The notes: generated by a model not told the origin, from the sequence alone. Positions 7,445-16,996 are shown, numbered from the stretch's first letter. The stretch: DNA of 64,000 bases from Betaproteobacteria bacterium (GCA_021298815.1 JAJTHE010000003.1:1-64000), one strand, 5' to 3'. Numbers and translations are program-made.

Positions 7445-10210
7445 TCATCGATGTCTGCCCGCACGAACGCGCAGATCGAACGAATACCGGTATAGACCGC
7501 CCGCGGCGAACTGTGACACTTCGCGTCGCGTGTGCAGCGCTGCAATGAGGTGCAAGGTGCTTAGACGTCCATCGTACCCGCGGACGATACATGTAACGAC
7601 TGCACGCGGTGTCGATAGCCGATCGAGTCCCTCCAGGACGAGCGTCTCGTTGCCGGTCAAGGCCGCGCCGGCGTCGGGATCGTCGAACTGCAAGGGCAGC
7701 ACACCTGCAGCGACCAGGTTCGCGCGATGCAGGCGTTCGAACGACGCGGCGAGGATGGCACGCACGCCCAGTTCGCGTGGCCCTTTCGCCGACCAGTCGC
7801 GCGACGACCCGGTGCCATAGTTGCGTCCGGCAATCACCACGAGCGGGATCTGTGCTGCGCGGTAGCGCTCGGCCGCTTCGAAGATCGTCAGGCGTTCGCC
7901 GCCGGGCTGGTGCAGCGTGAAGCCGCCGGGCGCGTCCGGGGTCATGCGATTGTGCAGGTGCGGGCTCGAGTAGGTGCCGCGGGCCATCACCTGCGGCACC
8001 AGCCGCCGTGCGGCATAGGTACCGAGCGCAGGCGTCGCAACGCCCTGCGCGGCGAGGTACCCGGCAGCGAGCGAGTCGGCCGGGATGGGGCCCATCGGCG
8101 AGACGTGCTCGGTGGTCACGTTGTCGCCATAGATCGCGAGGATGCGGACCTTCTCGATCCGGGCCGGTTGGGTGCGTTCGCGCTCGCCATCGAATGCTTC
8201 ATCGAAGCGGTCGAATTCGGGTGGCGGTCGGATGAAGACGCTGTCTTCCTGCCACGGAAACCGGGCGCCACGGGGGTAGGGCAGTTGCTGCCAGTCGGGG
8301 GTACCTTCGTAGAGGCTGGCGTAGGTGCGCCTGAATAGCCCGGGTTCGAGGGTGTCGCCGGCTATCCGTTCGATGTCGTCCGGGTCGGGCCATAGTTCAC
8401 GCAGGTACACAGGCTCGCCCTGCGGATCATGGCCGATCGGTTGCGTGGACAGGTCGATGCGGACGGTACCGGCCAGCGCATAGGCCACCACCAGCGGCGG
8501 CGAGGCGAGGAAGCTCGCGTGGACCTTGGCGTGGATGCGTCCGTCGTAGTTCCGGTTGCCCGAGACCACGGCGGCGGTCGCGATGCCGTGGATGTCGATC
8601 GCGGCCTCGATCGGTGCGGGCAGACTGCCGGAGAAGCCGACGCAGGTCATGCAGCCGAAGCCGGTCAGGTGGAAGCCCAGCCCATCGAGGCTCTGCTGCA
8701 GGCCCGATTGCACCAGGTAGTGTGCGACGACGCGCGAGCCTGGGGACAGGGAGGTCTTCACCCACGGTTTGCTGCGCAGTCCGCGGGCGAGGGCGTTGCG
8801 GGCGAGCAGGCCGGCGCCGATCATGTTGGCGGGGTTGGAGGTGTTGGTGCAGCTGGTGATCGCGGCAATCACGAGGTCGCCGTCCTGGATCGGGGACTGG
8901 GACGGTGACGGCGCTGCCGTCGCCAGTCGGACCGCACGGGGTCGTGTGCCGGCGCGATGGAACGCGTCGGCGACCGCCGGCAGGCCGACACGGTGGTGCG
9001 GTTGCCCGGGACCGGCGAGCGACGGTTCGACGCTGGCCAGGTCGAGGGTGAGGATCTCGCTGTACTGCGCGCGCGCGGCGTCTGGGTCATGCCACAGCCC
9101 CTGGGCCTTGGCATACCCTTCCACCCGTGCGACATGCGCCGCGTCGCGGCCGGTCTGGCGCAGGTAGTGCACGGTCTGGGCATCGATCGGAAAGTAGTTC
9201 ATCGTCGTGCCGCACTCCGGAGCCATGTTGGCTACGGTGGCGCGCGCAGGCACGCTCAGGTGGGTGAGGCCGGGGCCGAAGCACTCGATGAAGGCGCCGA
9301 TGCAGTCGTGCTGGCGCAGCCGCTGCGTCACGGTCAGCACGAGGTCGGTGGCGGTGATGCCCGGACGCAGGCGGCCGGTCAGGTGCAGGCCGATCACTCG
9401 CGGCAGCGGCAGGGACACGGTCTCGCCAAGTGCGGCGCCCAGCCCTTCGATGCCGGACACGCCCCAGCCGACGATGCCCAGTGCGTTGATCATCGGCGTG
9501 TGGCTGTCGATCCCGACCATCGAGTCGGGCACGAGCCAGGGCGCGTCACCGGGGTCTCCCGATCCCTCTGGATCGACCGTCTGGACGACCGTGGCCAGGT
9601 GCTCGAGGTTGATCTGATGGCAGATGCCGCCGCCCGGGGGCACGATGCGCAGGTTGCGGAAGGCCTGGGCGGCCCAGCGCAGGAATCGGAACCGTTCCTG
9701 GTTGGTTTCGTGCTCGCGTCGTGCATTCAGTGCATGCGCATCCGCACGGCCGGCGAACTCGGCAATGATCGAATGGTCGACGACGAAATCGATCGGGCGC
9801 TGCGGTTCGATGGTCTGGGGTGCGAAGCCGGCCCGCACGGCGGCATCGCGCATCGCGGCAAGGTCGCCGAGCAGCGGCAGGCCGGCGGTGTCGTCCATCA
9901 TCACCCGCTGCGGCAGGAAGCTGAGTTCCCCGGACGGGGCGGGGTGCTCGAGGTAGGCGCGCAGGGTGTCGATGGTCTCGAACGCGTCACGGGCGTCGGC
10001 CCGGGCCTCGGGTCGCATGTCGACCTGGCGAAGCGCGTTCTCCAGCAGGCTCTTCAGGCAATACGGCAGCCGTTGCACCGGCAGCCCGGCTGTCGCGCCG
10101 GCGGCCGCGAGGCTGTAGTAGCGGTACGCGCGGCCGTCGAGGGTCAGCACGGCACGGGTCGATACGGGATCCCAACCCGTCGGACCCACTTCCGTGCCGG
10201 TGCGAGACAC
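7445..10210 (-). CDS. acnA: Aconitase A family hydratase (AcnA-like)
   Basis: A 921-residue aconitase of the AcnA/IRP1 type, which interconverts citrate, cis-aconitate and isocitrate with a 4Fe-4S cluster. Visible are GICHQINLEHLA, DSMVGIDSHTPMINALG, the cluster Cys in SCTNTSNP, the two Cys in GCMTCVGFSG, and in the swivel domain NYGTGSSRDWSAKGP. IRP1/AcnA proteins usually have CIGNSG at the second cluster motif; here Asn is Phe. The track ORF runs on upstream over the FAA gene; the real N-terminus lies near VLTLDGRAYRYYSL. I chose GTG 10210, 8 bases after the FAA stop, although no clear ribosome site precedes it. The reaction may be on an aconitate analogue. Confidence 0.86.
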   Translation of the reverse strand: MSRTGTEVGPTGWDPVSTRAVLTLDGRAYRYYSLAAAGATAGLPVQRLPYCLKSLLENALRQVDMRPEARADARDAFETIDTLRAYLEHPAPSGELSFLPQRVMMDDTAGLPLLGDLAAMRDAAVRAGFAPQTIEPQRPIDFVVDHSIIAEFAGRADAHALNARREHETNQERFRFLRWAAQAFRNLRIVPPGGGICHQINLEHLATVVQTVDPEGSGDPGDAPWLVPDSMVGIDSHTPMINALGIVGWGVSGIEGLGAALGETVSLPLPRVIGLHLTGRLRPGITATDLVLTVTQRLRQHDCIGAFIECFGPGLTHLSVPARATVANMAPECGTTMNYFPIDAQTVHYLRQTGRDAAHVARVEGYAKAQGLWHDPDAARAQYSEILTLDLASVEPSLAGPGQPHHRVGLPAVADAFHRAGTRPRAVRLATAAPSPSQSPIQDGDLVIAAITSCTNTSNPANMIGAGLLARNALARGLRSKPWVKTSLSPGSRVVAHYLVQSGLQQSLDGLGFHLTGFGCMTCVGFSGSLPAPIEAAIDIHGIATAAVVSGNRNYDGRIHAKVHASFLASPPLVVAYALAGTVRIDLSTQPIGHDPQGEPVYLRELWPDPDDIERIAGDTLEPGLFRRTYASLYEGTPDWQQLPYPRGARFPWQEDSVFIRPPPEFDRFDEAFDGERERTQPARIEKVRILAIYGDNVTTEHVSPMGPIPADSLAAGYLAAQGVATPALGTYAARRLVPQVMARGTYSSPHLHNRMTPDAPGGFTLHQPGGERLTIFEAAERYRAAQIPLVVIAGRNYGTGSSRDWSAKGPRELGVRAILAASFERLHRANLVAAGVLPLQFDDPDAGAALTGNETLVLEGLDRLSTPRAVVTCIVRGYDGRLSTLHLIAALHTRREVSQFAAGGLYRYSFDLRVRAGRHR

Positions 10211-10218
10211 GGGGATGC

Positions 10219-11139
10219 TCAGGCCCCGGCGACGACGCGGTTGTGCGTGCTGCCCAGGCCTTCGACCGTGGCCTCGATGCGGTCGCCCGCGGCCAGCCCT
10301 GGCCCGGTGGTTTCCGCCAGCAGTCCGGTCACGATCACGTCGCCGGCTTCGAGGCCCAGGCGCGAGACCTGTGCGACCAGTTCGGCGATCGGCACCTGCA
10401 GGTTTGCGAGGGAGCCGGTCTGGACGGGCTGGTCGTTGATGCGGGTGGTCAGCGTCGCGGTGGCGATCCCGTGGACATGCTCGGGGCTTACCAGGGCCGG
10501 GCCGATGATGTATCGGCTGAAGGTTGCGTCGCCCTCTAGGCCCTCCAGGGCACCAGTTGCGCTGCGTACTTCGTTGGCGGTCATGTAGCCGGCGATGGCC
10601 TGCAGGGCGGTGTCTGCCGTGAGGCCGTGGCAGTTGCGGGCGATCACGATCGCGAGTCCAGTGGCGTACTGCAGGGCATGGATGCCCGCCGGCAGATCGA
10701 TGTCGCGCACCGGGCCCATCACGGTGGCGGGGGCGCGCTGCAGCAGGTGCGGCCGGGCAGGATGTCCCTTGCGATTGCCCGCGACCAGCACCAGTCGCCC
10801 GGGCTTGAGCGGGTTGTGCAGGCGGACCTTCGCCAGCGCATGCACCAGCGGTTCGCCATCGGCACCGATCGGATCCGGTTCCGCAGCGCATCGTTCGGTG
10901 AGCCAGCGCGCGCCGTGTTCCATGGCAGCCCACGCGGGCGGGCCGTTGTGCAGGATCAGCCGGACATCGGGCGGGATGCGCAGGGCGGCGATCTCGCGGC
11001 CGAGGGCGTCGCGGCCATCCTGAACGAGTGCAGTGGCCAGTGCAGCCCGCAGGTCGCCGACCCGGCCGTCCGGCAGCAGGACCCCGGTACGGGCGCGGGC
11101 GACCGGTTCGCCCAGTGCATTGAATCGAACGAGTTTCAT
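10219..11139 (-). CDS. Fumarylacetoacetate hydrolase-fold protein, metal ligands altered
   Basis: A 306-residue FAA-fold protein; the family hydrolyses, decarboxylates or isomerises 2-oxo/1,3-dioxo acids. MKLVRFNALGEPVARARTG at the start and the C-terminal GDVIVTGLLAETTGPGLAAGD block support the call. The usual Mg site is E-x-E in a DYEAELAVVIG segment plus Asp in IAND; here the equivalent segments read QYATGLAIVIAR and MTANEV, so the acidic ligands appear lost. The start at 11139 is chosen because the ten earlier codons of the ORF do not fit the family. It lies 7 bases after the preceding Bug gene and just before acnA. Confidence 0.72.
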   Translation of the reverse strand: MKLVRFNALGEPVARARTGVLLPDGRVGDLRAALATALVQDGRDALGREIAALRIPPDVRLILHNGPPAWAAMEHGARWLTERCAAEPDPIGADGEPLVHALAKVRLHNPLKPGRLVLVAGNRKGHPARPHLLQRAPATVMGPVRDIDLPAGIHALQYATGLAIVIARNCHGLTADTALQAIAGYMTANEVRSATGALEGLEGDATFSRYIIGPALVSPEHVHGIATATLTTRINDQPVQTGSLANLQVPIAELVAQVSRLGLEAGDVIVTGLLAETTGPGLAAGDRIEATVEGLGSTHNRVVAGA

Positions 11140-11146
11140 CGCGACC

Positions 11147-12112
11147 TCAGAGGTTGAGCTTGATGGCACCCTGCTTGATCACCTGGGTCCAGCGGCCGAA
11201 CTCTTCGCGCACGAAGGTGCCGAAGGCGGCGCTGCTGGGCGAGGTGGCCGGGTCGACGCCGATGGTGGCATAGCGTTCGCGCGTATCGGCGGCCTGGACT
11301 GCCGCGACGAAGGCCTCGTGCAGCGCGCCGATCGTCTCGGCCGGCGTGCGCGCCGGGGCCATCACGCCCAGCCAGTTGGTAGCCTGCAGCGCGGGGAAGC
11401 CTTGTTCCTGCGCGGTAGCAACGTCGGGCAGCAATGTCGAGCGCTGCGCCCCGGTCACCATCACCGCGCGCAGCTTTCCGGTCTTCACATGCGGCAACGG
11501 CGCCGGCAGGTCGCTGATCAGCATCGGCACCTGGCCGCCGAGCACGTCGACCAGCGCTGGGCCAGTGCCCTTGTAGTTGACGTTCTCGATCGCGATCTGG
11601 GCGCCGGACTTGAACATCTCCAGCGTGAGGTGCGAGATGCCGCCGACACCGGGAATGGCGGTGGTGAGTTCCTGCGGCTTGCGGCGCGCGAGCGCGACGA
11701 CATCGGTCAGCGCGCGCACCGGCAACTGGGGATGCGCGACGAGGATCTGCGGCGTGGCACCGACCAGGGTCACCGGCGCGAGGTCGGTCAGGGTGTCGTA
11801 GGGCACCTTCGGGTAGAGCAAGGGATTCAGCACCAGGGTGCTGACCCCGGTCAGGATCACGGTGTACCCGTCCGCGGGGCTGCGCATCACGTGTTCGGCG
11901 GCGACAATGCCGTTGGCGCCGGGGCGGTTGTCGATCACGATTGACTGCTTTAGCGTGGTGCCCATGCGCGTGCCCAGGATCCGCGCGACCGCGTCGTTGG
12001 AGCCCCCGGGGGCGAACCCGACGACGATGCGGATCGGCTTGGCCGGGAAGGCCTGGGCCAGGGCGAGGGTCGGCAGCAGCAGCAGGGTGGCAGCGGCAAG
12101 GATCGTTCGCAT
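11147..12112 (-). CDS. Bug/TctC-family periplasmic substrate-binding protein
   Basis: A 321-residue Bug receptor. The ATG at 12112 gives a compact signal peptide, MRTILAAATLLLLPTLALAQ, directly followed by AFPAKPIRIVVGFAPGGSND; the ORF track start 17 codons earlier would spoil it. DNRPGANGIVAAEHVMRS and ADGYTVILTG are the remaining signatures. Second Bug protein of the minus-strand cluster, between the ThDP enzyme and the FAA-fold gene. Confidence 0.93.
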   Translation of the reverse strand: MRTILAAATLLLLPTLALAQAFPAKPIRIVVGFAPGGSNDAVARILGTRMGTTLKQSIVIDNRPGANGIVAAEHVMRSPADGYTVILTGVSTLVLNPLLYPKVPYDTLTDLAPVTLVGATPQILVAHPQLPVRALTDVVALARRKPQELTTAIPGVGGISHLTLEMFKSGAQIAIENVNYKGTGPALVDVLGGQVPMLISDLPAPLPHVKTGKLRAVMVTGAQRSTLLPDVATAQEQGFPALQATNWLGVMAPARTPAETIGALHEAFVAAVQAADTRERYATIGVDPATSPSSAAFGTFVREEFGRWTQVIKQGAIKLNL

Positions 12113-12176
12113 GCGTGGACTCCCGGAGGCAGGGTCGAGCAGGATGGCGGAATGGACATTCACGGGGTCGAGGCGC

Positions 12177-13880
12177 TCAGGCGACCCATTCGCTCACCGG
12201 CGCGTTGGCTTCGTGCAGAGGCTGGGTGAGCACATCTACCAGCGTCGGCCCGCCGTGCTCGGCAGCGGCGGCGAACGCGGCCTTCAGCTGCGCCGGGTCA
12301 CTCACCCGCCAGGACTTGACGCCGAATGCTTCGGCGACCTGCGCGTGGTTGGTGCGCGAGAAGTCGACCGAGAAGTAGCGTTCCTTGAAGCCGGTCTTCT
12401 GGCCCGCCTTGATCCAGCCGAACACGCTGTTGGACACCACGATCATCATGATCGGCAGGTTCAGGCGGACGATGGTCTCCAGTTCACCGGAGGTGAAGCC
12501 GAAGCTGCCATCTCCCATCACCGACACGCACTTGGCCTGCGGCCGGCCGAAGTGGGCGCCGATCGCGCCCGACATCGAATACCCGAGGGCGCCATGGGCC
12601 CGATTGGAGATGAAGTGGCGGCCGCTCTCGAGGAACGGGTAGTAGGCGGAGAAATACGGGCAGGGCGTGCCCGGGTCGCAGACCACCACCGCGTCGCGCG
12701 GCAGTACCTCATGCAGCGTGGAGACAAGCTTTTCCGGAAGCACCTGGGTCTCGCTGCTCTGCGCGAGGCGGTCGAAGGCACTGAACTTCTCGCGCTTCGC
12801 GCGCGCGACCAGTTCAGCGCCGTTGCCCGTCGGCCGCGGGGTCGCGGATTGTCGGAGCCGTTCCGCGATCTGCGCGTCCAGGGCCTGCAACGCAAGCTTC
12901 GCGTCCCCGACGAGCGCGACCTCGGTCCGGTAGATCGCGCCGATCACCTGGGGATCGGCGTCGATATGCACGATACGCGTGCCCTTGGTGGGGAAGCGCC
13001 AGCGTTCGGTGGTGACCGAGCCGGCGCGGCAGCCGATGAACACGACCAGTTCGGCCTGCTCGACCACGGCGCGCGTAGGCAGGGTGCCGCCATTGCTGCC
13101 GACGACGCCGACGCACAGCGGATGATCCTCCGGCAGCGATCCCTGGCCGGAGATGGTGGTCGCGACCGCGGCGCCGAGGCGCTCGGCGACGGCGGCGAGT
13201 GCGGTCTCCGCGCCGGCGATGACCACGCCGCCGCCGCAGACGAACAGTGGCTGCCGGGCCGACAGGATGGCGGTGGCCGCAGCCTCGACTGCCGACGGAT
13301 CCGGCGCCGTGCGCCAGGCCGGGTAGGTCGCGTGCTCGGGCTGGGCCCAGATGTCCCCGGGGTCGACCGCCACGTCCTTCTGGGTATCGAACGGCAGTGC
13401 CAGGTGCGCGGCACCGGGTTTGCCGGTGGTCATCGCACGGAAGGCAGCGCGCACGGTCTCGGGCAGGCGATCGGCACGGTCGATCACCGCGTTCCACTTG
13501 GTGAGCGGCCGGAACAGGGCTTTCTGGTCCAGTTCCGTCAGGGTGTAGCGCCCGCGCGAGGTGGTGGCGATGTCGGTGGTGATGCCCAGCACCGGGATCG
13601 AGCTTTCGTTGGCTTCGACGATGCCGGGCAGGATGTAGGTGGCGCCGCCGCCGCTCGGTCCTTCGCAGACGCCGACGCGGCCGCTCACCCGGGCATAGGC
13701 GTCGGCCATGTAGGCGGCCGAGCGCTCGTCGCGGGTAAGGATGTGCTGCATGCCGTGGTCGAGGGTGGCCAGCGCGTCGTACAGCGGCAGGCTGGTATCA
13801 CCGCACAGGCCGAAGATATGCCGCACTCCATGCGCCTGCAGCATGCGCACCATCGCTTCGGCACCATTGAGCTTGTTCAT
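12177..13880 (-). CDS. Thiamine-diphosphate enzyme, acetolactate synthase/decarboxylase type
   Basis: A 567-residue ThDP-dependent enzyme with the three-domain POX/ALS layout. The N-terminal Pyr domain has the cofactor-activating Glu in LTRDERSAAYMADAYAR (about residue 50). The central domain carries SGQGSLPEDHPLCVG. The C-terminal PP domain has the ThDP/Mg motif GDGSFGFTSGELETIVRLNLP ending in an NS pair. Such enzymes decarboxylate a 2-oxoacid or cleave an acyl-CoA such as oxalyl-CoA; sequence alone does not decide which. It follows the aspartate dehydrogenase gene by 32 bases in the same operon. Confidence 0.85.
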   Translation of the reverse strand: MNKLNGAEAMVRMLQAHGVRHIFGLCGDTSLPLYDALATLDHGMQHILTRDERSAAYMADAYARVSGRVGVCEGPSGGGATYILPGIVEANESSIPVLGITTDIATTSRGRYTLTELDQKALFRPLTKWNAVIDRADRLPETVRAAFRAMTTGKPGAAHLALPFDTQKDVAVDPGDIWAQPEHATYPAWRTAPDPSAVEAAATAILSARQPLFVCGGGVVIAGAETALAAVAERLGAAVATTISGQGSLPEDHPLCVGVVGSNGGTLPTRAVVEQAELVVFIGCRAGSVTTERWRFPTKGTRIVHIDADPQVIGAIYRTEVALVGDAKLALQALDAQIAERLRQSATPRPTGNGAELVARAKREKFSAFDRLAQSSETQVLPEKLVSTLHEVLPRDAVVVCDPGTPCPYFSAYYPFLESGRHFISNRAHGALGYSMSGAIGAHFGRPQAKCVSVMGDGSFGFTSGELETIVRLNLPIMMIVVSNSVFGWIKAGQKTGFKERYFSVDFSRTNHAQVAEAFGVKSWRVSDPAQLKAAFAAAAEHGGPTLVDVLTQPLHEANAPVSEWVA

Positions 13881-13912
13881 GGTATGTCCTGTATCGGGGT
13901 TGTGGGAAGGAG

Positions 13913-14707
13913 TCAGAAGCGCAGCGTCGCGGTGCGGTTGCGCACGGCCTGCACGATGCTCATCGCGGTCTGCAGCGAGGCCTTGCTGGTCGGGGAGGCC
14001 ACGGTGTTGGCCATGTCGAGCTGCAGCGTGCCGCAGGCGCCGCTCGCTTCGATGTGATGCATGCTGCGGGTGGCTTGCGGGTCGACCCAGAAGCGCACCC
14101 GGGTGTGTTCGAAACCGAGTCCGGCCAGCGCGAGCGTCGCGGTGACGTTGGCCTTCTCGGTGAAGAGCAGCGCGGCCCGTTCGGCGGTGTCGTCGAAGAA
14201 CAGCGTGGGTTCACGCACCGCGGAGAGGTCGATCAGGGTGTCGGCGGGTGTGCCGGCCCAGGTGGCGGCATTCTTGCGGGTGACATAGGCAACCTCCTTC
14301 AGCCCGCTGAAGCGGGCGGCGGCGATCGCGTCGATCGCGCCGATCGCCCCGGCGGGGATCTGCAGGCTGGCGCCGCTGCGCCGGGCCGTGTCGAAGACCT
14401 CGCTGCGCAGCGCGGCCTCGGCGAGCACCCCGACCGAGACCGCGACCAGGTCGATGCCGGCGGCCAGTACCGGCGATGCATACGCGCGAAACGCGCCGTG
14501 GCTGGCGCATTCGATCACCAGGTCCGGTGCCTGGGCGATCAGGGCCTCGGGCGACGTGACGCAGGCGACCTGGCCCAGCAGCGTACGCACCCCTGCGTGC
14601 TGGTGAGGACGCGCGGCCACCGCGATGAACTGCAGTCCGGCATCGCGGGCGAGGTGTTCGGCAACGATCTGTCCGATGCCACCGAAACCGATCAGTGCCA
14701 GCTTCAT
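13913..14707 (-). CDS. nadX: L-aspartate dehydrogenase family protein
   Basis: A 264-residue NAD(P)-dependent amino-acid dehydrogenase of the AspDH/NadX family, which converts L-aspartate to iminoaspartate or oxaloacetate. It has the Rossmann motif LIGFGGIGQIVAEHL at the N-terminus, IPAGAIGAIDAIAAA mid-protein, and the C-terminal FTEKANVTATLALAGLG, MHHIEASGACG and SPTSKASLQTAMS blocks. The start overlaps the GntR stop (ATGA). Placed in a catabolic operon and not with nadA/nadC, so it may serve as an aspartate or related amino-dicarboxylate dehydrogenase rather than in NAD synthesis. Confidence 0.82.
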   Translation of the reverse strand: MKLALIGFGGIGQIVAEHLARDAGLQFIAVAARPHQHAGVRTLLGQVACVTSPEALIAQAPDLVIECASHGAFRAYASPVLAAGIDLVAVSVGVLAEAALRSEVFDTARRSGASLQIPAGAIGAIDAIAAARFSGLKEVAYVTRKNAATWAGTPADTLIDLSAVREPTLFFDDTAERAALLFTEKANVTATLALAGLGFEHTRVRFWVDPQATRSMHHIEASGACGTLQLDMANTVASPTSKASLQTAMSIVQAVRNRTATLRF

Positions 14708-15420
14708 CCTGCGGCTTTCCGTGCGGCGGTGGCCGCGTCGGGGCGCATGTAGATCTCGGCGATGCCGACCCGGATCACGTCGACGATCTGGTCCAGGCGC
14801 ATCGAGATATGGCCGTCGATCAGGTCGGCGGCCTGCTCCGGGTCCCGGTCGCGCAGCGCGCGCACGATCTGCAGGTGCTCCTGCTGGGTGTGCCGGCGCT
14901 GGCCTTCGCGCATGTCGATCCAGCGCACGTAATGGATGCGGGCATTGATCGAGCGCAAGGTCCGTACCATCTCGAGGTTTCGGGTGAGTTCCGCGATCCG
15001 CTCGTGGAACTGCTCGTCCAAGGCCAGCAGGCTCGCGGCCTCGGTATCCTCGGGACGGTCCTTGGAGGCCTTCACGAAGCGTTCGAGGTCCGCCAGCTCG
15101 TCGTCGGTGGCCCGCTCGCAGGCGATGCGCGCGGTCGACTTCTCGATCGCCAGGCGCAGTTCGTACAGGTCGTACACCTGTTTCGCATCGAGCGGCCGGC
15201 CGCTGAACCCGCGGTTGGGGGCGCGGGTCAGGAAGCCTTCGACCATCAGCCGGTTGAGCGCTTCGCGCAGCGGCGTCCGGCTCACCCTCAGTGCCTTCGA
15301 CAGCTCGACCTCGTTCACCCGTTCTCCCGGATGGATGACGAAGGTCATCGCCATCGTCCGGATGCGTTCGTAGATGACATCCGGGCCCTGTGCGCTGCGG
15401 GTGGCCGCCTTCACGCCCAT
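14704..15420 (-). CDS. GntR-family regulator, FadR/FCD subfamily
   Basis: A 238-residue transcription factor. Residues about 15-80 form the winged helix (NEVELSKALRVSRTPLREALNRLMVEG). The C-terminal FCD domain shows LDEQFHERIAEL and HLQIVRALRDRDPEQAADLIDGHI, with the Asp/His residues that usually bind a metal and a carboxylate effector. It sits inside the 12-gene cluster, overlaps the next gene by 4 bases, and is the obvious candidate for controlling it in response to the substrate acid. Confidence 0.9.
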   Translation of the reverse strand: MGVKAATRSAQGPDVIYERIRTMAMTFVIHPGERVNEVELSKALRVSRTPLREALNRLMVEGFLTRAPNRGFSGRPLDAKQVYDLYELRLAIEKSTARIACERATDDELADLERFVKASKDRPEDTEAASLLALDEQFHERIAELTRNLEMVRTLRSINARIHYVRWIDMREGQRRHTQQEHLQIVRALRDRDPEQAADLIDGHISMRLDQIVDVIRVGIAEIYMRPDAATAARKAAG

Positions 15421-15429
15421 CGGTCGGCC

Positions 15430-16929
15430 CTACCCCTGGCCCAGCGCATGGCGTGCCGCGCTGGTGCCGGCGATCTTGCCGAACACCGCGCCCGACACTA
15501 GGCCCGAACCGCTCGGGTAGTTGAAGTAGAACAGGCCACCGACCATCTCGCCGGCGGCGAACAGCCCGGGGATCGGCCGGCTGCCGACGTTCTGCACGTT
15601 GCAATCGGGCGTGATCCGCACCCCGCCGAAGGTGAAGGTGACGCCACAGGTGACCGCATAGGCCTGGTAGGGCGGCGTGTCGATGGTGTTCGCCCAGTTG
15701 GTCTTGGGGATCGCCAGGCCGTCGGTGCCGCGGCCGTCCTTGACCACCGGCGAGAACGGCACCTTCTGCTGCACGGCGGCGTTGTAGGCCTTGACGGTGT
15801 CGAGAAAGCGCTTGGGGTCGACGCCGTCGAGCTTGCCGGCGAGTTCCTCCAGCGTGTTGGCGGTGACCTTGGTCACCTCGCGGATGCGGTACTCGTCGCG
15901 CAGCAGGTGGTCGACCTTCTGGTCGAAGATCTGCCAGGCGAACATGCCGGGCTGCTGCTGGACCACGTGGCCGTACTTGGCGTAGGTGAAGTTGCGGAAG
16001 TCCGCACCCTCGTCGACGAAGCGTTCGCCATTGGCGTTGACCATGATCGAGAAGATGTAGCTGTGCTTCTGGAAGCCGTCGCCGACCCGGCGGTCGCCGT
16101 AGGGTGTCGCGTTGCGGTCCCAGCCCACCGCATGCGCGCCCGACCAGTGGCCGAACGGCATCGCGCCGATGTCGAGCGCCATCTTGATGCCGGCGCCGTT
16201 GTTGTGCTGCGTGCCGCGCACCTTGGCCAGTTCGTAGCCGGGGCCCAGGTAGCGGGTGCGCATCTCGGCATTGGACTGGAAGCCGCCGCAGGCGAGCACC
16301 ACCGACTTCGCCCGGATCGCGTAGTCCTCGCCGTCATGCTCGGCAACCACGCCGCACACCTTGCCGTGTTCGTAGATCAGCGACTTGGCGCGGGTGTCGT
16401 AGCAGACCGGGATGCCGGCCTTCTCCAGTGCGCGGAACAGGCCGGCGGAGAGTTCCGGACCGCCGCCCCAGAAGTTGCAGATCTGTCCGCCGAAGAACTT
16501 GACGCGGCCGTCGATCTTCTGCGACTGGCCCTTGTACATCGGCTCGAAACGGATGCCCTTGGTGCGCATCCAGACCAGCGTCGGACGGGCATTGTCGACC
16601 AGCGTCTCGGTCAGGTCCGGATCGCAGCGGTACTGGGTGACGCGGCCCATGTCGTCGAGGAAGTCCTCGCGGCTGTAGGTGCCGAAGTCGACGGTACGCA
16701 ATTCCTCTTCCGACAGGTCGAGCACTTCGCGGATGTCATCGATGGTGTTGAACACCCAGCGGGTGGAACCGGCGACGAAGAAGGTGTTGCCGCCGCGCTC
16801 GGACTCGGGTGCAGTCTCGAGCAGCACCGGATTGGCGCCGGCGTCCCTGGCCGCGAGGGCCGCACAGGCGGCTGCATTGCCGGCGCCGACGATCACCACA
16901 TCTGCATTCTTGATATCACCTGGTTTCAT
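15430..16929 (-). CDS. tcuA: FAD-dependent tricarballylate dehydrogenase-like flavoprotein (TcuA type)
   Basis: A 499-residue flavoprotein of the fumarate reductase/succinate dehydrogenase superfamily, closest by pattern to TcuA, which oxidises tricarballylate to cis-aconitate. The N-terminal dinucleotide motif is VVIVGAGNAAACAALAARDAG; ERGGNTFFVAGSTRW follows; SVVLACGGFQSN is in the middle, and GLFAAGEMVGGLFYFNYPSGSG is the C-terminal FAD loop. No tcuB (electron-transfer membrane partner) or tcuC (transporter) lies in the window; a Bug receptor is immediately upstream. The presence of aconitase downstream supports a tricarballylate-like substrate, but that is inference. Confidence 0.75.
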   Translation of the reverse strand: MKPGDIKNADVVIVGAGNAAACAALAARDAGANPVLLETAPESERGGNTFFVAGSTRWVFNTIDDIREVLDLSEEELRTVDFGTYSREDFLDDMGRVTQYRCDPDLTETLVDNARPTLVWMRTKGIRFEPMYKGQSQKIDGRVKFFGGQICNFWGGGPELSAGLFRALEKAGIPVCYDTRAKSLIYEHGKVCGVVAEHDGEDYAIRAKSVVLACGGFQSNAEMRTRYLGPGYELAKVRGTQHNNGAGIKMALDIGAMPFGHWSGAHAVGWDRNATPYGDRRVGDGFQKHSYIFSIMVNANGERFVDEGADFRNFTYAKYGHVVQQQPGMFAWQIFDQKVDHLLRDEYRIREVTKVTANTLEELAGKLDGVDPKRFLDTVKAYNAAVQQKVPFSPVVKDGRGTDGLAIPKTNWANTIDTPPYQAYAVTCGVTFTFGGVRITPDCNVQNVGSRPIPGLFAAGEMVGGLFYFNYPSGSGLVSGAVFGKIAGTSAARHALGQG

Positions 16930-16996
16930 GCTTTGCGCTCCGCCTTCATCAGTAGGGTCTTGTGGCTACAGGGTGTGGCTGTCCGGGGTGTCCCGG

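Noticed and set aside
8957-10588. 543-residue plus-strand ORF
   Set aside because: Antisense of the aconitase gene; His/Arg/Gly-rich composition and no recognisable motif.
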